Source: Paraphysomonas bandaiensis
Lineage: Eukaryota > Chrysophyceae
Assembly: GCA_965644295.1 (NCBI GenBank)
Contig: CBFFRP010000150.1
Coordinates: 186,001 to 250,000 of the forward strand
DNA length: 64,000 nt
Reading direction: 5' to 3'
Shown: piece by piece, positions 22,750-34,239 of the stretch
Layout: the number at the start of each line of letters is the position of its first letter
Position numbering within the stretch: the first letter of the stretch is position 1
Program-made: the position numbers and the translations under genes
Notes under the pieces: generated by a model
What the model was told of the DNA's origin: nothing
The model's database searches: none
What the model saw: the letters and a program-made list of their open reading frames with translations, nothing else

Positions 22750-23251
22750 ATACATAACTCTACGAGATTAGACTTTAAGTGAGTTGCGAATGCAGGGTTT
22801 ATTTTCATAATCAGTTGTTTCTGGATGTTGATGGAAGTTGTGAACTTGAAATTCGTGGATTGGATGTGTTGCCACACTCACACAGCATGCATTTTATTTC
22901 CGCGTTACTGTAAACTTATTCAATATGTAATTCTACATTCAATGTAATGTGTCTTTGCTGTATCTTTCTTGCGGCTAGTCCGTGGTGAGTGGTGACGACG
23001 TGACGACAGATTGGTAGGAATAACTCTGAAACATACTGTCTTCACAAAATAATTTTAGTCAAAAGTCGTGGTGAATAGTAAAATATATGCATAAGATCAT
23101 TGTTACTTTAAAAGTTAAAATAGTATAATTTGAAAAATTCTGCTAATGGCAGCTCTATGCTCACATGTATGCTTTTCACGATGCCTGATGTCATCAAATC
23201 TACCAGAACAATCAATACTTACAAAAACCAACATAAATTCACAGCTCTTCT
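22750..23251. other. Convergent intergenic, no gene seen
   Basis: About 500 bp between the 3' ends of the hydroxylase (+) and the EXO1-like gene (-). No supported feature. Confidence 0.5.
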
Positions 23252-25335
23252 CTACCGTGGAGTTGCAAAGTAAGACTTTATCGATGCAACCATCATTGTT
23301 TTTTGCTTCTTCCCTTTGGTAGCACGACATGCTGGAACTACAACAGTATCTACTTGTTTCCTTTTAACTCTACCTTTGTTTGCGCACACGTCAGGTCTTT
23401 CCAATTCAGGGTCTAACTCTTTGACTGGTGAAGTTTCTGCCTCAGAGACAACCAAACGGGAGTAATCAGGGGATATTTTATCGACTGGACGAGAGTGGTT
23501 GGGTGTATCAACAGAGCTCGTTGGTGGGGTACGACAGTTATCTATTAAACTCGATGTAAGACAAGTATTTGATTTTTGAGCCTGATTCTTTTGCAAAATA
23601 TTTTCTTCCCCATTTAGATCGTTTTCGTTACGGATACATGAATCATCGATTCCATCATTGTTGAGAGAAGTCAAAACTGCTTGAGCAGAACTTTTTCTCA
23701 CTCTCCGTGAAGGCCTTCCCGTATCCAAGCAGTGAGAGAACGCATCTGAAAGAAGATCGCGGACAACAGACGTATCAGCAGATTTCGCGGGTGTTGTACC
23801 AGAGGAAGATTCACATTCGGCGGGAATGTGTTGCGCAAGGGATCGAACAAGGCAGCTGCGAGTCATCCACACGTTACCGCGGCTCAACCTGCGACCCCTA
23901 GAATGGACACTTTCGGGAGGCCTAAGTTCAGGAATTTCCCAAGGCAATAGAGGATCTATTGTTGTAAAGCCCTTCAAGGAGCAACGGCCCTCGCAGACAT
24001 CCGATACTCCAACATCATCTGGGGCTCCTGATAGCAGATCATCCCAACCACCCGTACGTTCCAGGTCTGCGTCGTCAATAAGTGGAGGAAGACCACATGG
24101 CTCTTTACAAATGTCCCCACTTATAGTATGAGAGATTAGTCTTGGGACGGAAAGTCTCCTGACCTGCTTGTCTCTTGGGTCATAAACAGGGTGATAAAAG
24201 AAGAGTGCTTCAGCGCGGAGAGCATTTTCTAGGTATTTCGCCGTGCATCGTCGGCCCCTTGTGATGCCCTGCTCTTCTAGGTGGCGCACTATTCGAGCGA
24301 GGCGGTTGTCGTCTGGTATATCCTTGAACCGAACGCAAATCTGAATAGCCTCTTCCAAACCTATCCCTGGAAGCTCCTCAGAATAAGTACACCCGGCGAG
24401 TATACACATATGAACCAAAAGTCTCCGATTGGAAGCACCGGCAAAGTGCCGCTGAAAGTATGATAGCTTCGACGTCTGGCTCTCAGGAGCGTTCTCATTC
24501 GGTGAATTTTCTTTCTGGAGATTATCAACATCCACCTTTTGTGGAGTATCTAAAGTCGCCGCAGTATGAATATTAAGAGTTCTTAGGCTTACCGCCTGCA
24601 CTGTACCTGAACTATCGAACTTATAGAGTATGGGAAAAGGAGTTCCACATAAAGCGCTGTATACTATGACATCAGGATCCTCAGTGAGTGCAGCCCGGCA
24701 TATACCCGTGTGACACAAATACACTAGCTGGGCACCTGCTCTACTTGGTGCAACCACTACAGTGACCCCAACTCGTCGCAGTGCAGCAATAGTATTTCGC
24801 TCTATTTCATGAGTCACTGTGAGGCCACGCTGAAAGCATGCAATAGCCTCGTTCCGTAATTTAGCTTTGCACACAGAGTCCTCAGTATTTTTAATACATT
24901 CCAATAGGGTCTTCCCCTGTTCGAGGTTGGAAACACGCTCTACTTCACTCACAAACTGTGACTCGGACTATATATATGAATAAGTGAAGCTGATGCGAGG
25001 ATAACATAGACAAATACCTTAAATGGACTCCTCATCCCGTCAAACACCATCACTGGTTCCACTCCAGCTAATCTGAAATTTCTTGTTCTTGTTAGCAAGA
25101 AATCGACATAGAACATATAGTCTTTGAAGTTGGCGTCTATAGTTTCTTCAGTACAGTTATATACAGCTTTGCGTAACCATTCTGTGTAATAAAATCATAT
25201 GATTAGAATGAATAGAATCATATATAGAGACATACCACTGGCATCAATAGCAATACTCATACCATAAAAATCTGCAACAGAGCATCGTTGTAACTCTTTC
25301 TCATTTAAATTATATAACAAATCTTTGAATCCCAT
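23252..25335 (-). CDS. EXO1-like Rad2-family protein lacking several catalytic acids
   Basis: Three exons (25335-25236, 25181-25018, 24967-23252) give 659 aa in frame. The start is the XPG N-terminal MGFKDLLY. Conserved blocks are IAIDASEWLRK (D31 kept), VMVFDGM (D81 kept), ITHAM-like VTHEIERNTIAALRR, TEDPDV (D185/D187 kept) and MCILAGCTYSEELPGIGL (helix-hairpin-helix). However the APYEADAQ block is APSRAGAQ, so its Glu and Asp are Arg164 and Gly166, and the Asp of SGCDY is Thr282. Three of the seven metal-binding acids of EXO1/FEN1 are gone, and the basic RRER stretch after VFDG is weak. It should bind DNA but probably not cut. The 350-residue tail is polar and ends VASIKSYFATPR, which fits a C-terminal PCNA-box (h-x-x-I-x-x-Y-F). 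EXO1 acts in resection and mismatch repair; this one may be structural, or the catalytic paralogue may lie elsewhere. Confidence 0.85.
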
Positions 25336-26090
25336 ATATACTCCTAACTCTTAATAACCCTGTCTATTATATATATCACTATACTATATAGAATTCACAC
25401 TGTTATAATTGAATAATTAAATTGAATTCAAATATCTTCATATAGTGTTAACTCTGTTAATATAAGAGAGATCTGTCAATAGATCATACCCATTCATAGT
25501 ACTGCTTAGTTATAGCTAGTTATTCATCTTTTAAATTAAGATATTTTTAAATTTCGAATTCTAAATAAAAGAAAACTATGGGAATATAGATGATATTGTA
25601 GTATTTTTGTGATAATTTAGGAATATTTATGTTTTACTTTACATAAAATTAAGGATATTTTGAAAGAATCCTAATTTTGTTTTGAAATTTTGAGAATAAA
25701 TGTTTATATTATATTATATTATTTCAGTTTTTCCATTTATAGACTGAATAATAATTAGGGAACATTCCAGTTCGTTCCCCCATTGAAACGTACAGAGTAT
25801 CTAACACTTTGGACCGATATACAGTATGTATACACTATTTTTTCTAGATGAAAATATATACTATATATGCTCTGTATGATACTACAGTCGAGAGTATAGA
25901 TACTCCTCCATAATGTTCTGTACTTTGTCAGTAGGAAGTTTATATGTTCCTGTCAGGACTTCAACGCATACATACATATATATATATACATATCTACACA
26001 ATCATATCATATATACGCTTAGTTTAAGTACGATTAGATATAATCAATACTCTATTCACTACATCTTACAAAGATCATCATATATAAAAC
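25336..26090. promoter_or_regulatory. Divergent intergenic region (755 bp)
   Basis: Between the starts of the EXO1-like (-) and F-box-SPRY (+) genes. Extremely AT-rich around 25380-25740, with CATACATACATATATATATA just before 26000. Confidence 0.5.
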
Positions 26091-27014
26091 ATGTTTTCAA
26101 GAATTGATGAAGATTCTATTGGTAATATATTCAGTTATTTAACATCAGCAGAATTAGGACGTGCTTGTATAGCTATACCTCATGTATATTCCTTATATAC
26201 AGTCAAATATCTTTGGAAACAACGTTGTGTAGAGGCATGGGGATATACTGATGCAGCAGATGAAATTCTACGCTTGCCTTTTAATGGGATGCACCTCATC
26301 TCTTACACATGGCCAATATGCGATAAGCTCTTGGCTGTGTCAGATTTATTGGTTACAATTTCTGATCTCTCCGTTGAATATCAAGGACTTGTTGGTGAGA
26401 GTAACAGAAGTGTTCAAGCGAAACATGCACTGCCACCTGTATCACCTTCAGATGATTCCGACTCGCAGCTTTGGCGTCTACTGAGATTTTATATGCCTAA
26501 AAGATTTGGGAGGCGAGACCACAAACATAAATTTTCCACTCCATTTTTGTCCCCGATGTCCCCGATGCTATGTTCTCTGAATCTTGAGCCACGAAGTGTG
26601 ATGTACTTTGAAGTGAGCATATCCGCTCTAGATATTGTCACTGAAAAGCCACAGGGAATAAAAGAGTGTATTGCAGTGGGCCTAGCTACTATGAGAGATA
26701 CTGGCATGAGGATTATGCCTGGTTGGGACGAAAACAGTTACGGCTACCACAGTGATGACGGCGCCATATTTCATGGAAACGGATATGGACTCGCTACTTA
26801 CGGCCCAGAATTCGGCACTGGAGATGTGGTGGGATGTGGAATTCGGTATGATACCCAGGAGATATTTTTTACACTGAATGGAGTATTTCTTGGTTATGCC
26901 TTCAAAAGTGTCCAGGGGTCTTTGCATCCCACTGTTGGCATTGATGCTAATGTGAAGCTTGAATTTAATTTTGGAAAATCACCATTCGTATTTGCTATTA
27001 GTGATGTACATTGA
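26091..27014 (+). CDS. F-box and SPRY (B30.2-like) domain protein
   Basis: Single exon, 307 aa. The N-terminal 45 residues fit an F-box (IDEDSIGNIFSYLTSAELGR, then a cysteine, then a VKYLWKQRC helix). After a spacer of about 105 residues, a SPRY domain runs to the end: VMYFEVSI, CIAVGLAT, GWDENSYGYHSDDGAIFHG, FGTGDVVGCGIRYDTQEIFFTLNGVFLG and LHPTVGID. These are the strand and loop motifs of RanBPM/Ash2-type SPRY. F-box proteins recruit targets to SCF ubiquitin ligases through Skp1, and the SPRY domain would bind the target; that use is inferred from domain pairing (as in FBXO45). First coding bases are AT-rich (25% GC over 60 bases). Divergent from EXO1-like. Confidence 0.85.
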   Translation: MFSRIDEDSIGNIFSYLTSAELGRACIAIPHVYSLYTVKYLWKQRCVEAWGYTDAADEILRLPFNGMHLISYTWPICDKLLAVSDLLVTISDLSVEYQGLVGESNRSVQAKHALPPVSPSDDSDSQLWRLLRFYMPKRFGRRDHKHKFSTPFLSPMSPMLCSLNLEPRSVMYFEVSISALDIVTEKPQGIKECIAVGLATMRDTGMRIMPGWDENSYGYHSDDGAIFHGNGYGLATYGPEFGTGDVVGCGIRYDTQEIFFTLNGVFLGYAFKSVQGSLHPTVGIDANVKLEFNFGKSPFVFAISDVH

Positions 27015-27757
27015 GTGGTCTTCGCAGACTAAAGCTCTATTTTTATAGTCACGAGCAATGAATTTACTGTATATGCTATATGAGCTGTGGTAATATTGTA
27101 TTCGAGTAGTTGTTCAGGTTTCATGAATATTGTATAGTATTTTGTAGGTACCACCTTGAAATATGTATGTAGTTGCCACTGAATTTGTCTAGATATTTAT
27201 TGTAATATATCAATTTTATACTTCACATAACTGTGTGTGTACTGTCGTTCAGTGCTAAGTTTGGTCTTTACATATATAGATGCTCTTCCCGTAGAAAAAT
27301 AATGAATAAGTTTCAACACGAAAAATGATGAAATTGCTAATAAATTCTGCAAAGTGGTGGAAACGCATATGTCAACTAATACCTTGCTTGTAAGTCATCA
27401 GGAATATGTGTGAATGAGTAAGTTGATTAAACACAAATAGGGAAGTGGCATTGTAGTGAGACAGTGACTGTACCACCTTTCCATTTTCTCTCTACCGTAC
27501 ACATAAACTTTGCTTGAAGACAGTATTCATGGTGATCACTTACGACGAAATGGTAAATTTAAAAGACGAACTACTTGAGCTGGTGACTGGCGACCATAAC
27601 CCAATAAGCTAAATAAAACTGTTATTAAATTAAGAATTAAGAAGTATTAACACTTGTATACTCATATTAACAAAAAGAGTTGTTGGATTTACTGCAGTAC
27701 ACTTTGTGCTCCATTTACATATACTTGTATATTGGAGTACCGTATAAGTAGGTAAAA
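27015..27757. other. Convergent intergenic, no gene seen
   Basis: About 740 bp of AT-rich spacer between the 3' ends of F-box-SPRY (+) and the helical unknown (-). Nothing else supported. Confidence 0.5.
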
Positions 27758-29829
27758 TCAATCTGTTTTATGGCTATTATGTCCATCTAAATTACTCTGC
27801 AATACTTTTATCCACTTGTTCAATTTATGCAGACATAACCTTCGATCAGCTGCAAGTCTCGAAAAATCAATTATATTCGATTGACTTTCTTCCAGTTCAC
27901 CGTCGACAACGACATCTGTGCCAGACTCTTCTTCTCCGGTAAGATACGCTATAGATGTGTTTCCCTTCGAAGCAACACTCACGGTAGTCTCCAATATACT
28001 ACGAACAAGAGCTCGCATTGTTGGATCAGGGTATCGCGAAATCGAGGTACACACTATTTCCACCATACCAACGTACTCCGCCAAAATATCATTGACTTTG
28101 CGGACGCCTCTTTCTCTCTCCTTAGAAGATAGATCAGGATTGCACTCAGCATTTAGCGACTCATTTATGGAGAGCTCCAATGTTGAAACGAAACGTCCGG
28201 CCAAATCAACTGGAGATTCTAAGCATTCCGTAGAGGAGGTAGCTGCATACCCATCAGTGGAAAGAATGGACAACAACTGTTTATTGACTATTGCAACTCT
28301 ACCAAGCTGGTGTTTTGTAGATCCGAGGAGAATGCAGAGCAGTTGCGGCAAAGCCGAAATTGGAGAATCGATCCCAATATGGAGACGTGAGAAGTGAGAA
28401 AGGGGATGTCCTACCTCAAGTCGAAGAATCATAGGAAATAAAGCGCCATGAACATACGTTGCAACAGTAACGCTCTCGCATGAGGAGAGTCGGGCAAGTG
28501 TCCACAGGAGCCTCTGGCGGGTAACTGTTGATAGGGTGTGGTAAAGAACAAAGGGTTGATCACTTGAGGACTGGGAACTTCGGCGGTACAGAACCACAGA
28601 CAGAACTGCTAGAAGCCTAGAGGAGAGAAAAACTTCCTCCAATTGTTGATAGAATGATAGCAATGCTGTTATCGCGCAGAGAGACTCCGCCACGCGGCCA
28701 TATGTAGAAGAGTTGTCTTCGGAGTCACCGGATTTGTGACGCTCGAATTCAGCACAAAGGTTCTCTGCAAGACATACAATTTCACCAACTGACCTAGCCA
28801 AAGAATTGACAATTGCAATTGACCCTGGCACACAAAGTCTAGTTAGATTTAAGAGTTCGTAAATGGTAGTTTCGGACCTGTAGAGGGGCTGGTCTTTGCA
28901 TCCAATTCAGAGGCAGCTATTTCAGACAGTACAGTCAGGCAGAGGAGTTGTAAATTTGTTGCCACTTCGCCAGTCTTTATACTTGCCTTCTTCAGTGGCG
29001 GCAAGACGGATGTTAGGAGCCCAGGCACCACTACTGCAGCTGCGGGAGGAAAAAGACTGCACACGTCGCGTAGTACGTACAAGAGATGTACAGCGGCGGT
29101 CACTGTGTGGTCTAGCACCGCCATAGCACATTGTCTCTCTCCCTCTTCTAATGGATTAGCGTCAGTTGATTGATAGTGAAGAACTTCAGAAATGACAATG
29201 GTGAGTTGCTCCTCCAATGATCGCGATGCTATTACATTGTTTGGTTGTCGCATTGTGTTGATACTCACAGCACTGACCAGACACTCAATTGCGCTTATTA
29301 TACCTCCGACCGTATCATTGGCCACCATACACTCACTGTCAACAGGCTGACGAGGATTAGAGAGCAAAAGTGAAGCAGAACAACGCTCATATAGTGAGAT
29401 CACAGTATGAATAATATCGAACCACGACTGAGCACCGTTACTCTCCAAAGAAAGTATTTTACAAAGTTGATCATGATCGTATTTAAATAAGTATGTTGGT
29501 AGTGCAATAAAAACAGCAGCGACTAAATCAGTAGTATATAGATAATGTGTATATGAAGGGGCAGTTTTCATGTATATGATATTCTCTAAAAACTTCTCAT
29601 TCACTAATGGTAATATAGAGTCTGTATGATTACACAGTGTATGAATATAATCTAGAAGTATCTTAATATCTTTATCATCAAGTACAGGATAATCATATTG
29701 TAATTTTGAATGTATTTCATGTGCTGTTAATGGTGGTAATGTTTCAAAATTACCATATTGAATCTTCATTGTATTTAATTCTTTTATCATTTCTGATATA
29801 AAATCATCTTTTGAATTCATTGTTGACAT
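27758..29829 (-). CDS. Unknown all-helical (possibly ARM/HEAT-like) protein
   Basis: Two exons (29829-28878, 28824-27758; 53-nt intron) give 672 aa in frame. I recognise no family. The sequence is rich in Leu, Ser, Val and Thr in amphipathic helices, without long disordered or membrane segments (for example TDLVAAVFIALPTYLF, GGIISAIECLVSAVSI, LLWTLARLSSCE). This suggests an alpha-solenoid of the ARM/HEAT kind such as TTI2- or tubulin-cofactor-like adaptors, but no repeat consensus is clear. The tail is basic (RRLCLHKLNKWIKVLQ). The first 200 coding bases are AT-rich. It is the only gene here whose start does not face another supported gene; 2 kb of mostly empty DNA lies upstream. Confidence 0.7.
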
Positions 29830-31802
29830 ATTGATTCAATCTAATACAATCAAATGATAGTTATTGAGTTCTATTTAAGGTATGGTGATATAAACTGCTG
29901 GCTGTACATGTACATATCACGTCGCTTATATATACTGTATATATATATATATATATATGGTTGTGTGGCTTTGACACTTATTCATATTTTTAACTATTTT
30001 CTACTAATATATAGTACTTTAGATACATAAATGGTATAAAACAGCAATATTTTGTGATATTTTTCGCAAAATTTAGGGATTTTCACTATACTGAGCGACA
30101 CTCTATACACATACAGCAGCATCTCTCTTTGCTCGTTAAAAACTTTGCATCCTGTGGACACTCGATAAGTATATATTGGAGCTGTTTGTCTTATTAACAC
30201 TTCCTGGGATATCTCAAAGTGTTTCTTTTGTTTATGTTAGTATAGCGGATTTGTACTGATCAGTGCAGTTGCATACACCCCTTATAGTGCATTGCTTGCA
30301 ACATATCTTGTCATGAGTGCTTCATACATCACACCTGACATTACTGTTAGACTAAATCAACTATGCTTGATATGATCATGTGCTCAGATTGTTGTAATTT
30401 GTTTTGTTGCATTGTGTACGGTAGAAACGCACACACACATGTGCATTTAAAGTACACACAAAGGTATACATAAATATATGCAGAGGTATAACAAATATAC
30501 ATTCACGCAAGTCCCGTGGAAAGGCAGTTCGGGACAAAGTCTTGAAAATAGCCAACAAAGACAAAGATGTAGAAACATTCAACGATCAGCTGCACTCGCC
30601 ATAAAACCTGTTTCAATCGTCAAGCATGGCAACAATAGCATTGAAGATGCAACAAGACCACAATAAAGCTGAATGACTGCATTGTATTAGGTGTCATATA
30701 TATATGACATGAGTGAACACTGCTTGCTGTGGCCTTACAGCACTCTAACATGGGGCGTCTGCAACAAATAAGCTAGTAAAAGACATTACAACTTTAATCA
30801 TTGCACAACGCCCAAGGAAGCCCAACAAGTGCTAGAAGTCTTTTTACCAAATGAATATCGCATATTTTCCACTTGATAGTTTGGTTCCAGCACTGGAAAG
30901 CTGACTCAGCTGGTGATAATGTAGCATATGCACGTAATTACTACGACGGCAGCGGTGCACTGAAATCTAATCAAATTGGTTGATATGGCCTATCCATGCC
31001 CTTCATCCATCGCCATGACATATTATTTGGGCACTTTCCAAATTTCTAGTGAATATATGACCTGACATTCACTGTATGGACCCCACTTCTCGTTGGGCAA
31101 ATACTAACCGACACAGAATCCAAGCCAATCAAAGATGATACGTGACCCCCCCAGACCCTCTTGAGTAGTCTCACTTTATAGATAATATTGACATACTCCA
31201 TTCTAAAGATTGTGTGTGTCTCTGATTGTATTGGTGGATGTTGTGAATAGTTGTGGAGTTTTGTAACTAATGTCTTGTCTTTATCTGTATATCAGTTCTT
31301 CAAGATGGAGTGGTAAGGCTATTCTTTATGACACAATCAAAAAATGCATTTTATGTGTCGCACTCATGCACATTCAATTTCTTCGTAGTCTATACAATAC
31401 TGAAGTACTGATTCTTGTGTAGTTATGAGTATTAGCAGTTAGAATACGATATAAAATTGCTATCAAGGTGGCTTTTGAAAGAAACCTATTAAGCCGAAAC
31501 CTAAATTTGTTTTATAAAATGATGATATCTAACACTGCTAACCTAGATATTCTCCCTGAGGGGTGGGGGTAAAGAGGGTGTGTGCCAATTCTCTCCCCTC
31601 TTTTTTTCAGAATGGTAAGAATGCTTCCTCAACACCGAATGCAATAAGCCACCCAAGAAACCTCCTTGAATTATATTATCAAAACGAAAAGCAGCCTCCA
31701 TACAGGAAACAAGCGTCTGTGCCAAACAACGTTTCCATCTCTATTGACAGTTCATCTTAAGTAAATACAGCTATCTAATAACACAAGATTATACACCAAT
31801 GC
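29830..31802. other. Long intergenic region with possible decayed coding remnants
   Basis: The first 650 bp are AT-rich, with a (TA)n run at 29939-29957. From about 30490 to 31150 the composition rises and short protein-like frames appear (for example SRKSRGKAVRDKVLKIANK from 30504 and WFQHWKADSAGDNVAYARN from 30880), broken by stops and frame changes. No splice model joins them. They may be a decayed gene or transposon. A 65-codon frame at 31563-31760 is not supported. Confidence 0.35.
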
Positions 31803-33575
31803 TTAGCTACTTTTATACGACCCATTCTTCTGACCAAAGGCAGCTGCCGCAGCTGTATCTTTGATGGCAATGTGTTTATTTAACATTTCAGAGTACGTAT
31901 CATATAGTTGAGCCCACTCTTTGGCCTCAGCTATATGTCTGGTCATTGTGAAATATAGATCCAAGTGATGAGCAACTTCTGATTTTAACGCTTGTACGTT
32001 GGACTTTGTGGTCTCTATTTCTTCGTCAATACTCGCTATATACTCTGCCATCTGCTTCTTGTTCATCCGCGGTGCCTTTTTTTTGGTAATCTCTGTGTCT
32101 ATACCAAGTCTTGCGGCTTCCTTCTCACCTAGTTCACGCATATTTCCCCTGTTGTAGGATTCCTTTGCTGCTTGCATTACTTCCTCGCCTATTGATCCGA
32201 CTAACACTTCGTCCTCTCCAAGTTCGCGATCTACACCCAGCGGAAACAGGTGAGTATCACTAGATATAAGGTTCAGACAAGCTGCCAAAAAGCTCTCTTT
32301 GGTGATGGCCTGCAAAGGTCTCTCAAACATTGTCCGGGGTGCATAGCAAAGTCGCCTTACCTCTTTCAGGACATTTTCTAGGGTCAGTCCACCTCCATAT
32401 TTAGCTTTATTTTCATTGAAGTGTTCTCGCAATCGTTGGCACTCTTTTCGGGGCATGCACCCAAGTATGCTATGTACCCATTAAATAAGACATTAATGTG
32501 GTATACTCTACCTACCGTGAAATCGAGTCTTTGTCTTCCATGAGACGCCCACACAAAAGTGCATACTTGTGAGTGCAACGCGCACAGAGCAGAGAGTAGA
32601 AATCACCACTGAATTTCTTTAAGTCTTCGACCAAGTTATTTCCTCGGTAAACGGCGTTCACCGAGAGAAACTGCTGGTAGCTTAGGTTGGAGAACACTTG
32701 TACATATACATCAGCATCCTTTTTAGTAGCGGCAGTTTCTAGGTTACTCGCGACACATGCCGCAAATTCAGGATCGAACCCAGAACCTGACTCATCGCGG
32801 CGACACTCCAGTACACCAGACATGAGAGCACCAAAGTTGCGGTACGACTTTGAACGCACCACTTCCGCAAAGTCCTTTCCATGCTGTGCCTTATACCAAT
32901 CGAGAGCGCCACGCAACTCTCTGTTGGTCCTTGTGGACACAATCTATACAACAGAATCCCACGTAACGATAAGCAAAAAATGCGTTGCAACCTGTCACAT
33001 ACCTCTATAATTATGTCCATATCCTTAATATGGTTTGTTAAAAGTTGTCCATCTCTCTCGGGCTGGTCAGTACACACAAAAAGCAAGAGTCGTCCGAGAC
33101 CCGACTGGGACCCTGTCAACCTTCCAAGTGAGGTCCGCAAATTCCTTTGAATTTCACGAATTAATGACACATTGTGCTTCTTTTCGTATATATTGCCAAT
33201 CATTTCAAGCTGCCACTTAGTTCTAGACGTCAAAATATCTATCAATACGCGCTTATCAATTTGTGAGGCTTGGAGTGCTCTGAACACATCATCAGCATCC
33301 CTCTCCATAGCGTACTGCAGCAGAAATTCGTAGCCATCTTTTGCCTTCTGTTGAGTCATTGTCAGTGATGACAACTCATCTCTACATTGTGCAAGTACAC
33401 TCTCAATCCCATACTTCTCGAATAAGAGCAGGTTATGGGCTAGTTTAACTGAAGTTAACTCTTTGAGACGGCCTTTGATGTCGGGCAAATTGATTTCCAC
33501 CTCTGACTCATTGGTAGCCAATTCTCCAGGAACAGAGACATCACCAGCTGCATCTTTGCTACCTCCACATCCCAT
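31803..33575 (-). CDS. Annexin-like protein with myristoylation signal and C-terminal coiled coil
   Basis: Three exons (33575-33003, 32943-32516, 32469-31803) give 555 aa in frame. The N-terminus MGCGGSKD is an N-myristoylation and palmitoylation signal (Gly2, Cys3). About residues 45-430 hold four annexin-type five-helix repeats, clearest in DKRVLIDILTSRTKWQLEMI, EIVSTRTNRELRGALDWYK and SISRILGCMPRKECQRLREHF. Annexins bind acidic membranes in a calcium-dependent way; I do not see clear GxGT-type calcium loops, so lipid anchoring by acylation may replace calcium. The last 125 residues form an extension with a predicted coiled coil (SIDEEIETTKSNVQALKSEV and on), which ordinary annexins lack. 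Flagellate annexins (alpha-giardins) often attach to the cytoskeleton; a similar role here is inference. Divergent from the USP gene. Confidence 0.8.
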
Positions 33576-34239
33576 TATCTATATAACAATTTGACTATAA
33601 GCAGGAGCCTAGCAGGAATCTAAACTATTACGAATATGTGATTATAGACAAAATAATGAATTAATCATACTTCAATTCTCATCATTATATACTATTCACT
33701 ATACATTCTGATCTATATGTTGTAGATATATGTATAGTACACTCCTTCAAATTCAGGTATGCTGCCTGTTTAGCGGTCGTGCACAATGATTGCCCATATG
33801 TACCAACATCTTGTGTATATGCTGACTACTCTTCCCAACTGCAGTTAACTTACTTTTATATAGATGGGGTAGAAAATAGACATATGTAGGAAGGGGAATC
33901 AATTTCTCACACTTTTTCAATTCAATAAGATACGAAAATCTTCACTTTTCACACTTTCTTATAATTCTAGTACAATAAAACAGGAGTTTTCATTGTACTC
34001 CCTACAAAAAGATATACACAAACGCAGTTTATATGTATAGTAGTAGGAATTCCTACAGTATGTAGGATACAACAAAGAATTAATTTTTTATAGGAAGTGT
34101 GCATGATTTGCCTGTCAATATACAGTATATCAACCTGCGTATAGGAGGATACACATATATGTCTTGGAGCAGCTATATGTGAGCTTCTGATATACTTAAA
34201 GCTCCATTAATCATTTTAATAGAGATGTTAGAATAAAAA
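33576..34239. promoter_or_regulatory. Divergent intergenic region (664 bp)
   Basis: Between the starts of the annexin-like gene (-) and the giant USP (+). AT-rich; no defined element. Confidence 0.5.

Noticed and set aside
31563-31760. 65-codon plus-strand frame before the annexin stop
   Set aside because: No start context, splice partner or homology; overlapping minus-strand frames are equally open.
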